The notes under the pieces were generated by a model. The model was not told the DNA's origin, did no database searches, and saw only the letters and a list, made by a program, of their open reading frames with translations. A DNA stretch of 64,000 nucleotides from Areca catechu (lineage: Eukaryota > Streptophyta > Magnoliopsida > Arecales > Arecaceae). The DNA lies in assembly GCA_021397845.1 (NCBI GenBank), contig CM038040.1, forward strand, positions 49,467,088 through 49,531,087, read 5' to 3'. Of this stretch, positions 22,184 to 33,719 are shown piece by piece (within the stretch, counting starts at the first letter, position 1; each line of letters starts with the position of its first letter). Both the position numbers and the translations under genes were made by a program.

Positions 22184-23083
22184 TTAAAGAAGCATAAGAA
22201 AATCCAAGAAAAGGCAGAAAATATGAGGTGGATCAGGGTTAGTATGGTAAGGTAGAAAGTAAGAAAAGGGGTTGGAATTGATCGGATAGACTAGGAGACA
22301 AGAAGGTGTTTTAGGGATAAGTCCTATACTAATGAGATTGACCTTATGGGGTTGAGGCATATCTAAAAGGTCTGCATAATGGAAGAAACGGCCGTTGATT
22401 TCAGGGAAGAGATCAAGTCGAGTCAAAGAGGTGACTTCATCCTGAGGATACTAATTTAAGGAGATCGAGTCCTTAATAAATTCTTCTAGCTCACAAACCA
22501 AAGGACTGGGCTCTATAGTTAGGCTTTCTTTTAGTGGCTCCTCAGGTAAGGTTCTGATAGTAATATTTAGGTTCTCTTCCTCTAGCTGGTCTTCCATTAC
22601 AGATTCAATCTGGGTGAGGTCAGGGTCAACTAACTGTAGATTGATTTCTACCTAGGTATCTACTAAGTCTAGGTCTTCTAAAGAGACTTCATCTTCTTCT
22701 TCCCCATTCTCCTCCACTAAGTTCATGTCAACTTCATATACTTCCTCTTCAATGTCAGCTTTCTGAACTAGTGGGGTGGTTAGAGGGGGTTGACTAAGAA
22801 GAAATTAACTAATACTAGATTCAAATCTAGGGGTATTAATCTCATAGGGTTCAGGTCGACTGAGGGTTAGTGGATTACTACTGGGTTCATATCTAGGGAC
22901 TATGGGTTCCTGGGGTCTATGGGTCTGGTCTGGGGTTCCTACTTGGTCATCTAATGGATAAATCCTATGGGTTGCTGGGTTATTGGATTGGATCATTTGG
23001 TTAATCTGAGTATTGGTTTGGTCAAGCTAGTGGTTCATTTGTTTAATCAAGGCCTTCATGGAAGTTTCTAGATTGGATTCCAT
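22184..23083 (-). pseudogene. Chromovirus gag N-terminal region
   Basis: Starts at ATG 23,083 with MESNLETSMKALIKQMNH, a coiled-coil-like Gln/Asn-rich opening. A proline-rich part follows (22,805-22,996), then an acidic stretch and FPEINGRFFHYADLL. Two or three stops break the frame. The zinc knuckle is not seen. The match to gag is by position (after primer site and leader) and composition. Confidence 0.5.
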
Positions 23084-24232
23084 GGTTGAATTAGGTTGGG
23101 GTTTGGGATTTTGGTATTGGGTTCTTAGTCTAGTGGTCTAGTCTAGTGGTCATGTACTCAATCAAACAATCAAGGTGAAATAATGCAGCCAAGCATGCAA
23201 GGGTTAGTACAAGCTAGGGTTTCCTAGACCTAGAGCCAAAATTGAGTGGGTCAGCTCAACTTACACCCAACTCAACAACTAATCATTCCTTTAGCCAGGT
23301 AGGGGGTGGGAGTGTGGAAGGCCCCCGCTTCTTTCACAGGGATCCAATTAAAAACCATAATACCACTTAGGTCGTTTGACTTTAGACCCCCAACCTTAGA
23401 TACCATATTCCAGTAATAGTTGGTGAATTGAATGCACCAGTTGGCCCACACAATTCGGACCCGACTTGTTGGTGTCACCTAGCCCACTAGGGCAAATTAA
23501 GTTTAATTAATTTTAATTAAGGCTTGGATGAGAATGCAAGGAGGTTGTTTTGGGCCCAGGACATGTTATGACCTCCTGTTCTGATCTGAGATAGTGAAAG
23601 TGCCCTTAAGATTAGTTTAATACAGATGATGACATTTGATGGTCCTGATGCAATTTACTAACAATCAAAAAAATAAAATATTTTGGGTATTTTATGAGAT
23701 GGCAAGTTAGGTTTAAGTTGATTAGGTTAGCAAACAAATTGGGCTTGGGATTGGGGTGTGTGGAAGTTGATTAGGTTTGGTTGAGTCAAGTGTACAGAGT
23801 TCACAGAATCCTGAGATTTAGGGTTCAGATTACTGCAAGATTTAGCATGGATTCTGATGTAAAAAAAATCAAAAAAAACTTTAGGATAGAGGATGGATGG
23901 TGGTAATGATCTCTACCAAATTTGATACAAAACAAAAATCAAATGATGATGCAAATCCTAGGATTTTCGGACTGATGCAGAATTATCAGGATTTTAGTTA
24001 GGGTTTCTAATATGACAAATTTTAGGATTTTTAATTTTTTGTAAAATTAATTAAAAATTATGATAAAATATAGGACAAGACAAAGGACACATCATGCAAA
24101 TTTCATAGAAAAATAAAATTCCTAGATGGTCAAAATTAGATAAAACCTAGATACCTGATGCAGTGGATAGGATGCAGAAAATTCAGGAATTAGGGTTTTG
24201 GTAATTCTGATGCAGATGCAAGCTATCCTAAA
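23084..24232 (-). other. Chromovirus 5' leader
   Basis: Non-coding region between primer site and gag on the minus strand. Its right end takes part in the tandem duplication from 23,936. Confidence 0.5.
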
Positions 24233-24234
24233 CC

Positions 24235-24247
24235 GGATCTGATACCA
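24235..24247 (-). other. Primer binding site, copy A (chromovirus)
   Basis: On the minus strand reads TGGTATCAGATCC, one mismatch from the usual initiator-methionine tRNA site TGGTATCAGAGCC, three bases from the LTR end at 24,251. Confidence 0.7.
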
Positions 24248-24832
24248 AACTGATGCGGGATGACTCTAAGATTGCTAAATATGTAGGAAAAATAGTAAAC
24301 TATTTTTTTTTTATAATTTTAATTTGTTGAAAATTCTGCTACAAATCCAACAAGATTTGATAAACCAAATCCTCAAGAACAGCCTTGTTCCTGATCAAGA
24401 ACGAACGCTTAGATCAACAAAGCAATCACGGAAGCGTATCACCAGGTTGTAGATGACCATCTACCAGCAATCTCCATTGAAGATCACGGTAGAATTTAGG
24501 TCTATGAAGATCAAGAACACCATGAACGGGAGAAAATCAAATGATGATGCAAATTCTAGGATTTTCGGACTGATGCAGAATTATCAGGATTTTAGTTAGG
24601 ATTTCTAATATGACAAATTTTAGGATTTTTAATTTTTTGTAAAATTAATTAAAAATTATGATAAAATATAGGACAAGACAAAGGACACATCATGCAAATT
24701 TCATAGAAAAATAAAATTCCTAGATGGTCAAAATTAGATAAAACCTAGATACCTGATGCAGTGGATAGGATGCAGAAAATTCAGGAATTAGGGTTTTGGT
24801 AATTCTGATGCAGATGCAAGCTATCCTAAACC

Positions 24833-24845
24833 GGATCTGATACCA
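24833..24845 (-). other. Primer binding site, copy B (chromovirus)
   Basis: Second copy of the same site produced by the 597-bp tandem duplication, adjacent to the LTR start at 24,849. Confidence 0.7.
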
Positions 24846-24921
24846 AACTGATGCGGGATGACTCTAAGATTGCTAAATATGTAGGAAAAATAGTAAACTA
24901 TTTTTTTTTATAATTTTAATT

Positions 24922-25798
24922 TGTTGAAAATTCTGCTACAAATCCAATAAGATTTGATAAACCAAATCCTCAAGAACAGCCTTGTTCCTGATCAAGAACG
25001 AACGCTTAGATCAACAAAGCAATCACGGAAGCGTATCACCAGGTTGTAGATGACCATCTACTAGCAATCTCCATTGAAGATCACGGTAGAATTTAGGTCT
25101 ATGAAGATCAAGAACACCATGAACGGGAGAAGAGAGAAAGAAAAGAAAATAGAGGAATTTTCATGGGAGAAAGGGATTTTCACTTCCAAGAAGTTCATTA
25201 CACCACATCATCCTCTTACGAGAATATAATATATATATACCTCGGTCACACATGCCCGAGATCCCAAAAACTCCCCCAGCTGGTACCGTTCAAAAAATAG
25301 TTTACCCGTCATTCGAGCCGACCCGAAATATTAGAGTCGACTAGGCCTTGCATCCGAGACAACTCTAATCCATCCAAGTCGACCTGTCCAAATAACAGGT
25401 TTCCAAACTGTTCATCCGATTAGACCCAAATCCATCCGAGCTGACCCATTCAGACTGCAGATTTTCTGACTATGCATCCAAGCCGACTCGAATCCATCTG
25501 AGCTGACCCATCCAGACAGCAGATTTTCTGACTGTGCATCCGAGCCGACTCGAATCCATCCGAGCCAACCCGTCCAGTCCATAATTACCTATTCTGAGAC
25601 ATGCCAACCAACAGAGTCGACTCTTACAATAGAAGAGCCGATCCGAAGACCCAGACTGACCAAAACTGAGCCTAAACACCTAGGACTCATACCGGACTCA
25701 ATCCTAGCCCTAGACACATCATAGAAAACCATGATAGACCATATCAACTCATGTACATTGACCTGACTAGCCATGAATGCACCACCTGAGACTCAACA
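24922..25798 (-). mobile_element. Left (3') LTR of Tork element
   Basis: 877 bp, TGTTGA to TCAACA. Contains 62-bp tandem units (about 25,380-25,565) built on 'ccgagccgactcgaatccat'. On the minus strand the purine-rich 'aaggtagagat' (25,799-25,809) abuts it as the polypurine tract. Minus-strand ORFs inside are shadows. Confidence 0.92.
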
Positions 25799-25799
25799 A

Positions 25800-27330
25800 T
25801 CTCTACCTTGGTGCTTCAGGGCTACATATGCTAGACTCCTCAAACCCATTAACCACATACAAGAGTAGAAGCTATCCCTTGGTAGAGCCTTCGTAAGTGC
25901 ATCCGCCTGGTTCTCCATTGTATGGACCTTCACCAGTGCGACTTCTCCTTCCTCCACCAGCTCCCTGACTTTGTGGTACCTCATATCTATATACTCGGTC
26001 CTAGCATGATAGACTGGATTCTATGTCAAGTATATGGCACTCTGGCTATCACGGTGTAGGACCACCATACACTATTTCACCCCCATTTCAAACACTAGCC
26101 TTCTTAGCCATAGTACTTCCTTTGCAGCTTCAGTAATCCCTATATACTCCACTTTTGTTGTAGACAAAGCTGTAATAGGTTGAAGGATTGATCTCCAAGA
26201 AACCGTCCACCATACATGCAGAAGAGATAACCTGTTGTAGACCTTCTTGTATCAAGATCATCTGCATAGCTTGCATCAACAAACCCTTCCAAATGACCTA
26301 AATCCTCACATGATTCTATGGAATTCCATCCATGTCCTTCAAGCTGCCCAGCAAATACCAGTCCATGTCTTTGAGTCCCTTGCAGAGATCTCAAAATCCA
26401 TTTCAATGCCTTTTAGTGTTCCTTCACAGGATTAGCCATGTACCTACTCACCTGGCTTATAGCATATGCTATGTCCGGTATGCAACAAACCATAGCATAT
26501 ATCAAACTGCCCACTGCATTGGTATATGGAACTCTTTCCATGTACCCTCTCTCCTCCTCTGTTTGGGGTATTATTTTTTCGAGAGAGAAAAATGCCCTGG
26601 TAATGATGTTTCCACATGTTTGGCCTTATCCATCCCAAACCTCTCGAGTACCTTTTTAATGTACCTACCTTGTGACAAATGGAGTATTCCTTTGCACCTA
26701 ACTCTACAAATCTCCATTCCAAGGATTTTATGAGCTGATCCCAAGTCCTTCATCTCAAATTCCTAAGAGAATGCTCTCTTCAGCCCTTTCACAACTGTCA
26801 TACTTCTACTGGCTATCAACATATAATCCACATACAGAAGTAAATATAGAGCATCCTTAGTATCCACATCCTTCACATAGACACAATGATCATGTTCACA
26901 TCTAAGAAATCCAAGGCTCAAGATAAATGTATCAAATTTGTGATACTGCTGACGAGGTAATCGTTTCAATCCATACAATGACCTCTGAAGTATACATACC
27001 TTGTTCTCCTGTCCAATCTCAATGAAGCCATCAGGTTGCTTCATATAGATTTTTTCTTCTGGTCTTCCATGCAGAAAGGCTGTCTTCACATCCATCTGCT
27101 CAAATTCCAAATTATGTTTTGCCACCAAAGACAACAACACCCGAATTGAAGTATGGCGTACCACAAGGAGAAAACACTTCTGTGTAGTCAACTCCTTCCC
27201 TCTGTGAGTATCTCTTTGCTACTAATCTTGCCTTGTATCTTATTCCACCTTGCTCTGAAGGTAATGATTTCTTAGTGAACACCCATTTGGAGCCAATAGC
27301 ATGAGCATCTCTAGGTAGATCCACTAGCTA
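25800..27330 (-). pseudogene. Tork RT and RNase H
   Basis: From right to left on the minus strand: IGSKWVFTKK and YKARLVAKRYSQREGVDYTE (27,324-27,190), LEFEQMDVKTAFLHGRPEE and SLYGLKRLPRQ (27,100-26,940), the catalytic box, then FEMKDLGSAHKILGMEI and YIKKVLERFGM. RNase H follows (GFVDASYADDLDTRRSTTGY, 26,300) and ends in ADALTKALP (25,905). The catalytic box reads YVDYM (26,820-26,834) where YVDDM is expected: the second Asp has become Tyr by one base change. Frameshifts separate the blocks. Confidence 0.9.
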
Positions 27331-27548
27331 CCATGTCTGATTCCTCCTGAGAGATTCTATCTCTTCCATCATGCCTTGCATCCATGATTCTTTATCAGGA
27401 CTTTCCATGGCCTCTACAAAACTTTCTGGATCTCCATTCACAGATATAAGAGCATATGAAATTGCTTCATCCATGCCATATCTAATCGGCTTCCGGATTG
27501 TGCATTAAGGTTTATGCAATGCCACTCCCCTTGCACTGTCCTGCAAGT

Positions 27549-28560
27549 CTACTGCTTGTGGCTCCTCCTGCATTGAACAGCTGATTCTTCTTGCCTCTCC
27601 TTCACTCCTAGAGAATCTTTCTTGTCCAACTCCGCCTCAACAGAAACTCCATTTTTTGCTGATGTTGAAGACTTATCCTCCCCCTGTGACGGGCTCTCAT
27701 TGTTGTTCATCTTATTGACTGTATTTCCAGTTGCAGTCCCCGGTTTCATCAAGATGCTCCTTTCATCAAAAATGACATCCCTACTGATCACCGCCTTTTG
27801 AGATTGTGGATCCCATAGTAGGTAGCCTTTGACTCCTTGTGGATACCCTATAAAGATCATTTTCTTTGACTTAGGATCAGCTTGCTTCTTTCAGTTGCCT
27901 CCACATGAACATAAGCCGGGCAACCAAAAACTTTCAGGTGGCCAAGCTCCACATTCTTCCCACTCCAAGCTTCTTCTGGAAGTCCACCATCCAACTTGAA
28001 GTGAGGGGACCTATTTATGAGAAAACATGCCTGAATAATAGCATCACCCCAAAAAGTTTTCGGCAGTGATGATTGCAGCCTCATACTCCTTGTCCTCTTC
28101 AATAGTGTCCGATTCAGCCTTTCCGCGACACCATTCTACTGTGGGGTCATCCTTACTGTGTAATGGCATTTGATACTATTTTCCTCACAGTAACTCTTAA
28201 GCTCTGTACTAGAGTATTCCCCATATTATCAGTCCAAAGGCACTTTACATGTCTTCCTGTCTCCTTCTCTACCTCAACTTTCCAAGCTTTAAACCGGGCA
28301 AACACATCTGATTTTTCCCTCATTAGATATACCCACAGTTTTCTAGAGAAGTCATCAATAAAGGTAACAAAATACCTTGCTCCACCTCTAGATAAAACAG
28401 GTGCTGGTCCCTATACATCCGAGTGCACCAAATCCAGCACTCCCTCACTTGGCTTGGTACAAACAGTAAATTTAACTCTATGCTGTTTACTGAAGATACA
28501 CGGCTCACATAGGTCATTTCCATCCTTTTTCAAAGCTGGGATGTTTCCTCTTCTGCTTAA
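27549..28560 (-). pseudogene. Tork integrase
   Basis: Minus-strand pieces: CEPCIFSKQHRVKF (about 28,500), VLDLVHSDV then a stop, ARYFVTFIDDFSRKLWVYL (about 28,360), a degraded second Asp region, then LPKTFWGDAIIQACFLINR (28,060), GHLKVFGCPAYVHV (27,930) and MIFIGYPQGVKGYLLWDP (27,860). A hydrophilic linker to RT (27,780-27,549) follows. Several stops and frame changes. The 191-residue + ORF at 28,163-28,738 is its shadow. Confidence 0.88.
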
Positions 28561-28857
28561 CTCCGTGAGCCATCAGTCACTCATATACCCATTCGATAGT
28601 GCCACAATTTATATTTCAGCTATTCCTCCTGTGCCGCTGCAAGCACTTCAGCACTATCACTTATCAATGAGCCTTTCATCCTATATAGATTGTTGCTCAG
28701 TCTTCTTCCTCTCATTACCACCAAAGCTCCCTTGGTGATTCTCAAATACCACTACCAAATTGGCAACTAAAAGCATATCCCTGCTCTTCCAAGTAGCCCA
28801 AAGAAATCAAATTCTTTTTCAATTCTGGTACATGTTTGATATTAGATAGAGTCCTTA

Positions 28858-29856
28858 TCACTCCATATACATCCTCACCCTAATAGTGCCTACTCCAGCT
28901 ACCATACAAGGGTGATCATCACCAAGACTTACACTATCTCCATCTGACCTATCATAGGTGTAAAACCAATCCCGATGTGAGGTATAGTGGTATGAGCATG
29001 TAGAATCCAAAATCCAGGTATTCTCCCAATCCACTGATCCATCTAATACAACCAGTACTCCTTCTCCATTGCTTTCCAAAGCATTAGCATCACTAGTGTT
29101 GGCTCTCTCCTTTTCTGCCTTCCAAAGAGGACAATTCTTCCTGATATGCCCAAGCTGACGACACTTATAACACTTCAAGCTCTTGTGGTTCCGAGACTGA
29201 GATTTGCCCTTGGACTTTCTCCTAGTTCTTTTCTTGGATCTTTCTTGCCTCTCATTCACAGCAAGAACCTTTGAATTAGGATTACCTTTGCAGATCTTTT
29301 CCTTTTGCTCATTGGATCTGAGCACACCAACAACTTCTTCATAGTTTAGGGTTTCCTTCCTATAAACCAAAATTGTTATGAGACAATCATACGATCCAGG
29401 GAGTGAACACAACAGCAACAATGCCCGATCCTCCTCATTTATCTTCACATCCAGACTCATCACCTCAGAACAAACCTGATTGAACTTCTGAATATGTGCA
29501 ACAAGGTCTCCTCCTTCGGGCATTCTCAAGCTATATAATTGCTTCTTTAGCCATAGCTTGTTTGTCATGTTCTTTCCCATGTTTGTGTTCTCCAGTCATC
29601 TCCAAAGACCTTTTGCAGTAGTTTCTGAACACACCTCAAGTAAAACCTGATTAGCCAAACACATTCTTATGGTGCTGAAAGCAGTATCTTCTAACTCTTT
29701 CCATTCTTCAACACTAATCTTTTCTGGTCTTTCTTTAACTAAGACCTTGTAGATTCTCTGTTGAACCAGCAAATCTTTAACCCTTTGTTGCCATAGGGTG
29801 AAGTTTTCCTTGCCATCGAACTTCTCAAAATCTACTTTGAACCCACTTGATGCCAT
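28858..29856 (-). pseudogene. Tork gag and protease
   Basis: Gag starts at ATG 29,856 (MASSGFKVDFEKFDGKENF) and runs with one stop near 29,596 into the second open stretch, 29,580-28,858 (240 residues, MTNKLWLKKQLYSLRMPEG). A CCHC zinc knuckle CYKCRQLGHIRKNC occupies 29,131-29,172 after a Lys/Arg-rich stretch. The protease active site follows near 29,010 as WILDSTCSYHYT, the usual copia form with D-S-T. This is the best-preserved part of the element and fits the TNT1-94/Tork type. Confidence 0.9.
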
Positions 29857-29945
29857 TACTATAATCAAGAATTCAAGAGATATGGAAACCATACCTGCAA
29901 GAAGTTTTACTTCCAACCCTCTGAGATCTTCCTTCCACGAACCAA

Positions 29946-29957
29946 GCTCTGATACCA
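29946..29957 (-). other. Primer binding site (Tork element)
   Basis: On the minus strand reads TGGTATCAGAGC, a perfect initiator-methionine tRNA priming site, two bases from the LTR edge at 29,960. Confidence 0.95.
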
Positions 29958-29959
29958 AA

Positions 29960-30836
29960 TGTTGAGAATTCTGCTACAAATCCAACCAGATTTGATAAAC
30001 CAAATCCTCAAGAATAGCCTTATTCCTGATCAAGAACGAATGCCTAGATCAACAAAGCAATTGCAGAAGCGTATTACCAGGTTATGGATGACCATCTGCC
30101 AGCAATCTCCATTGAAGATCACGGTAGGATTCAGGTCTATGAAGATCAAGAACACCATGAACGGGAGAAGAGAGAAGAAAAAGAAAATAGAGAAATTTTC
30201 ATGGGAGAAAGGGATTTTCACTTCTAAGAAGTTCGTTATACCACATCATCCTCTTACGAGAATACAATATATATATACCTCGGTCACATGTGCTCGAGAT
30301 CCCAAAAACTCTCCCAGCTGGCACCGTTTAAAAAATAGTTCATTCGTCATTCGAGCCGACCCAAAATATTAGAGTCGACTAGGCCTTGCATCCGAGTCGA
30401 CTCTAATCCATCCAAGTCGACCTGTCTAGATAACAGGTTTTCAAACTGTGCATCCGAGCAGACCCAAATCCATCCGAGCTGACCCATCCAGACTGCAGAT
30501 TTTTTGACTGTGCATCCGAGCCAACTCGAATCCATCTGAGCCGACCCATCCTGACTATAGATTTTCTGACTGTGCATCCGAGCCGACTCGAATCCATCCG
30601 AGCCAACCTGTCTAGTCCACAATCACCTATTCTGAGACGTGCCAACCAACAGAGTCGACTCTTACAACAGAAGAGCTGACCCAAAGATCCAGACCGACCA
30701 AAACTAAGCCTAAACACCTAGGACTCATATCGAACTCAACCCTAGCCCTAGACACATCATGAAAAATCATGATAGACCAGATCAACTCATGTACATTGAA
30801 CTGACTAGCCATGAATGCACCACCTGAGACTCAACA
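29960..30836 (-). mobile_element. Right (5') LTR of Tork element
   Basis: 877 bp, TGTTGAGAATTC to TCAACA, same length as the left LTR. Carries the same 62-bp tandem units (about 30,410-30,600). Confidence 0.93.
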
Positions 30837-32096
30837 TAATTTGCAGGCTAAATTTTCAAAATTAGGTAAAGACTAGCAGGAAGAGTAGCAATGCAAAGAA
30901 TCATTATAATCGCAGGCATGCTCATGCAAAATAATAAAAGTCAGGATCCGAGAATTGAGAAATTCCTGGTTTAAGATAGCTAACCTTCAATCAAAACAGA
31001 AATTAAGAGTAGGTAAGTTTGTACCAGTCAGAGATTGAAGAATTAGCCATTGAAGATATCACTCAACACTCATATTGGAGCCTGGATGATGAAGGTTTAG
31101 TTTCCTTGAAGTAGAAGACTGATCTGGGCAGTCCTGAAGGCAAAGAAAGCCTCCTCTTGGGAGGGGAAACACCTCGGGGATCTTGCACGCATCAGAGGTT
31201 AATCAAAAAAACAAATAAACAAAGAAAAGAAACTAGGATTTTGAGGGAATCAGGATTAGGGTTAGAAGAGCTGGCGGCCTGGGGAAGGAGATGATCCTTG
31301 GCTTGTTGGGTGGCTAGGGCTTCTTCTCCTTGGGTGTGGCTGATGAAGACTTGGGTTTGGCAGCAAGGGTCGGCTAAGGCACACAAGAATAACCACAAAA
31401 TACAAGAACACCAACACAAGAACACAAAACAAGTTCGCAAGCTCAAATTTTCAGCAGGGTTTTATTTCATAAGATTGAAGTACTTACAAGAAGAAGAGGG
31501 GTGGGGTATTTATAGAGTTCCCATGTCCTCTCCTTGTTAGGATTTCAGTTCTCTCCTAGTTAGGATAGGTTTACACACTTTGAATGGGAGAAAAACTATA
31601 CAAGTAACCTAAAACTAGGAGTACATAGTTTGCATGAAAATAAAACTAGTTTTCCTTCTTTCATTTGGACTCTTCCTCCTAGTTTGGACTTGATCAACCT
31701 ATGAAGGACTCAAAGGGAATCTTGGCATCTCAAGGGAATTTTGGCATCTGGAAAGTATCCGGAGGAAATCAGGGCATCTAGAAGGTATTTGGAGGGCATC
31801 TAGGACTCTGAGATGACAAACTAGGCCCCATAAGTTGATGTAAATGCTTCTGGCTCCTGGATGATGCCTGGTGAAACTCCAAAATAGGGTATCCTATTCT
31901 CTTGTACAAAAATTGGACTCTTACTGGACTCATTCACATGTACAAGACTCAATGACTGGACTAGGTTGAGATAAATTAACTAGTATCAACTTATTACAGG
32001 ACTCAATCTACTTATTATAAAATTGTGACACATGACTATGATTCTAAAAATCCTAATCAGTATACCAAATGGGATCCAGTGTTCTGTGTCTGATCG
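30837..32096 (-). mobile_element. Right (5') LTR of chromovirus, distal part
   Basis: Resumes with TAATT after the Tork insertion and follows the left LTR through 'aaagactagcaggaagagtagc', the 'ggcatctggaaag' repeats and 'gtgtctgatc'. Lacks the 230-bp segment found in the left LTR. The outer end passes directly into Tat-II sequence with no repeated flank. Confidence 0.8.
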
Positions 32097-32210
32097 TGGA
32101 AGATCCATCCCGACCTGCACCGATAAGGATGAGGAGGAGATCCATCCCGACATGCACCGATAAGATGTCGATCATGGTAATTCAAAAAAAAAGAGAAAAA
32201 AGAAAAGAAA
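32097..32210. repeat. Short tandem repeat at chromovirus/Tat-II junction
   Basis: 'agatccatcccgac' followed by 'tgcaccgataag' occurs twice, about 43 bp apart (32,100 and 32,140). An A-rich stretch follows. Confidence 0.75.
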
Positions 32211-32239
32211 TAAGGAAAAGACAGGAGGACCTACCGTGA

Positions 32240-33719
32240 AAAGGTGGGGGAAAATACCAAGGATGGCCTTCGGCAATGACCTGCCTCCTCTTTCGCGCCG
32301 GTTATGCAACTGGACGATGAAGTCTATCATGCACCCGGCCATCAGATGATCCTGGGTGACCATGGAATTGGCGTCACCTCTATCGTCGCCCTTCGGATGA
32401 CAGTCCTCGATAGGGCTAGGATCATCGTCGCACCCTCGAGAGGAGTAGCCGAAGACATCTTAAAAGTCCGGGTGGAGCTTGCCATCGTGCTTAGCGCGGC
32501 CGTTGGTGGTCGCTCCCTCCTCTCCTCTCTCCCCGCATCCATCTCGATGACTTTCGGAGGCTGGACTGCAATGGCAATGGCTGGTTAGGTTCGCATGCTC
32601 GAGTCAGACTCCCGGGCCAGGGGCTGAGTCTGCTGCCTCGATGAATCGGGGGCCGATTCGGCCACCCTTCCCCCTGGGTCGGAGGCTATAGCGAGCCCAA
32701 GCCTTTGGCTAGGCTCAGTCCGGGCTCTCTTCAGTGGGGTCTCCCTGGGCCCTGCCGATGCGCTCCTTTTCTGGGTGGACTCTAGGAGCTTCTTCATGAA
32801 GAATTTCATGCTTGTAAGAAGAAGGAAACAAAGGTTAACCTCAAACATAAGAAGGTTCGCAGAAGAAGAAGAAGCATTGTTCCAAACTCACCCAACTCCC
32901 AGATTGGGCTAACCTCGGCTTCGAATAGGTTCTGCTCTGACAGCAAAACCTCAAGGAAGGGGATCTGGTCGTATACTTCTCAATTAATAGCCTCGACCTG
33001 GAAGTTTCGGTTCGGAGTCCAGTCCGGATCACTCCAGACCCAATCAACTTCGTCGACAGCGGCAAAAAAGTATTTGCTCTTCCATCCTTTGATGGAAGAT
33101 GGGAGTTCAAACTTTATGCCCTTTGGGCGAGGAGGCACAAACCATCACCCGTCCTCAATCGGGTGGCGTTTCAGGATAAAGAAGGCCCTGAACATGGAGA
33201 AACGAACAACGATCCTGTGAAAATGGTAGAAGACAATGAAGCAGTTAATAGTTCTAACTGCATTCGGGGCCAACTGAGCGGGGACGAGATGATAATTACT
33301 GAGCACGGAAAGGAAGAAAGGATGAAAGGGCAAGTGAAGACCTCCTACAAAAAATTCCTCATAGAGGGCGATCCGACTCGGGCCACCAGAGATGACCCAT
33401 TCCCTTGGTTCCGGGACCATGAGCTGGATGGAGTTCAGGATCTCATAAGCATCTCGGATCACAGAGAGGTCCTTTCTGGTCATCATCGATGCAACACCAG
33501 AGGGCCCGATCGAATGGGAAGGCCAAGAAGGGGCCATAGGAGTAGAAGGAATAGGAAGGGGAGCCTTAGGTTCTCCTATAACTATCCGGTCGGATGAGGA
33601 CCCTTACGGATACAGAGAGGAACCTTCTCCTCCTCATCGGAGGACGGAGTCCTCGGTCGAGAGGGCCCTGCCTCGTTGGGGTTATTGGAGAGACGATGGC
33701 TACAACCCGAGGGAGCCAT
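32240..33719 (-). pseudogene. Antisense extra ORF of Tat-II (PF04195-like)
   Basis: Minus-strand gene antisense to its element. Likely start ATG at 33,719 (MAPSGCSHRLSNN), preceded by a pyrimidine-rich 'ctgttttag'. The main block at 33,537-33,145 holds YEEFFVGGLHLPFHPFFLSV, LVPAQLAPNAV and SMFRAFFILKRHP, a pattern I recognise as the plant 'putative gypsy-type transposon' domain. A second block follows in other frames (GWKSKYFFAAVDEVDWVW near 33,080), then a Lys/Arg-rich stretch (32,810-32,585) and an Ala/Thr-rich tail. At least two frameshifts and one stop break it. Known only as an unexplained companion ORF of Tat elements. Confidence 0.7.

Larger units (their letters stand above)
23936..25133. 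repeat. Tandem duplication of about 597 bp across a nested junction
   Basis: Copy A (23,936-24,534) and copy B (24,535-25,133) differ at only about five substitutions plus a length change in a T-run. Each holds the end of the chromovirus leader, the primer site, the first 72 bp of the chromovirus LTR and about 210 bp of the copia LTR. Hence duplication happened after the copia insertion. Where they differ (ccaacaag/ccaataag, accagc/actagc), copy A is closer to the right copia LTR and so keeps the older state. Confidence 0.93.
24922..30836 (-). mobile_element. Tork/TNT1-like Ty1-copia element, near complete
   Basis: Two 877-bp LTRs (24,922-25,798 and 29,960-30,836) start TGTTGA and end TCAACA. 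A 5-bp duplication TAATT flanks the element: it ends at 24,921 and restarts at 30,837, inside the chromovirus LTR. The interior carries a methionine-tRNA primer site, gag with CCHC, protease, integrase, RT and RNase H in copia order on the minus strand. Stops and frameshifts break pol. The LTRs differ at roughly one base in ten in the first 150 bp by eye, so the insertion is not recent. Confidence 0.93.
19734..32096 (-). mobile_element. Chromovirus (Ty3/gypsy), internally deleted, minus strand
   Basis: LTRs lie at 19,734-about 21,297 and at 24,849-24,921 plus 30,837-about 32,096. The second is split by a copia insertion. Between them only gag and the integrase/chromodomain end remain, both on the minus strand, with a methionine-tRNA primer site next to the right LTR. 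Protease, RT, RNase H and most of integrase are gone. The left outer flank (gaaac) is not repeated at the right outer end, so the right end was probably trimmed later. Confidence 0.75.

Noticed and set aside
28163..28738. 191-residue + strand ORF
   Set aside because: It is the complement of the Tork integrase, which has clear minus-strand motifs; the + frame has none.
33163..33597. 144-residue + strand ORF
   Set aside because: Complement of the PF04195-like block of the antisense Tat-II gene.
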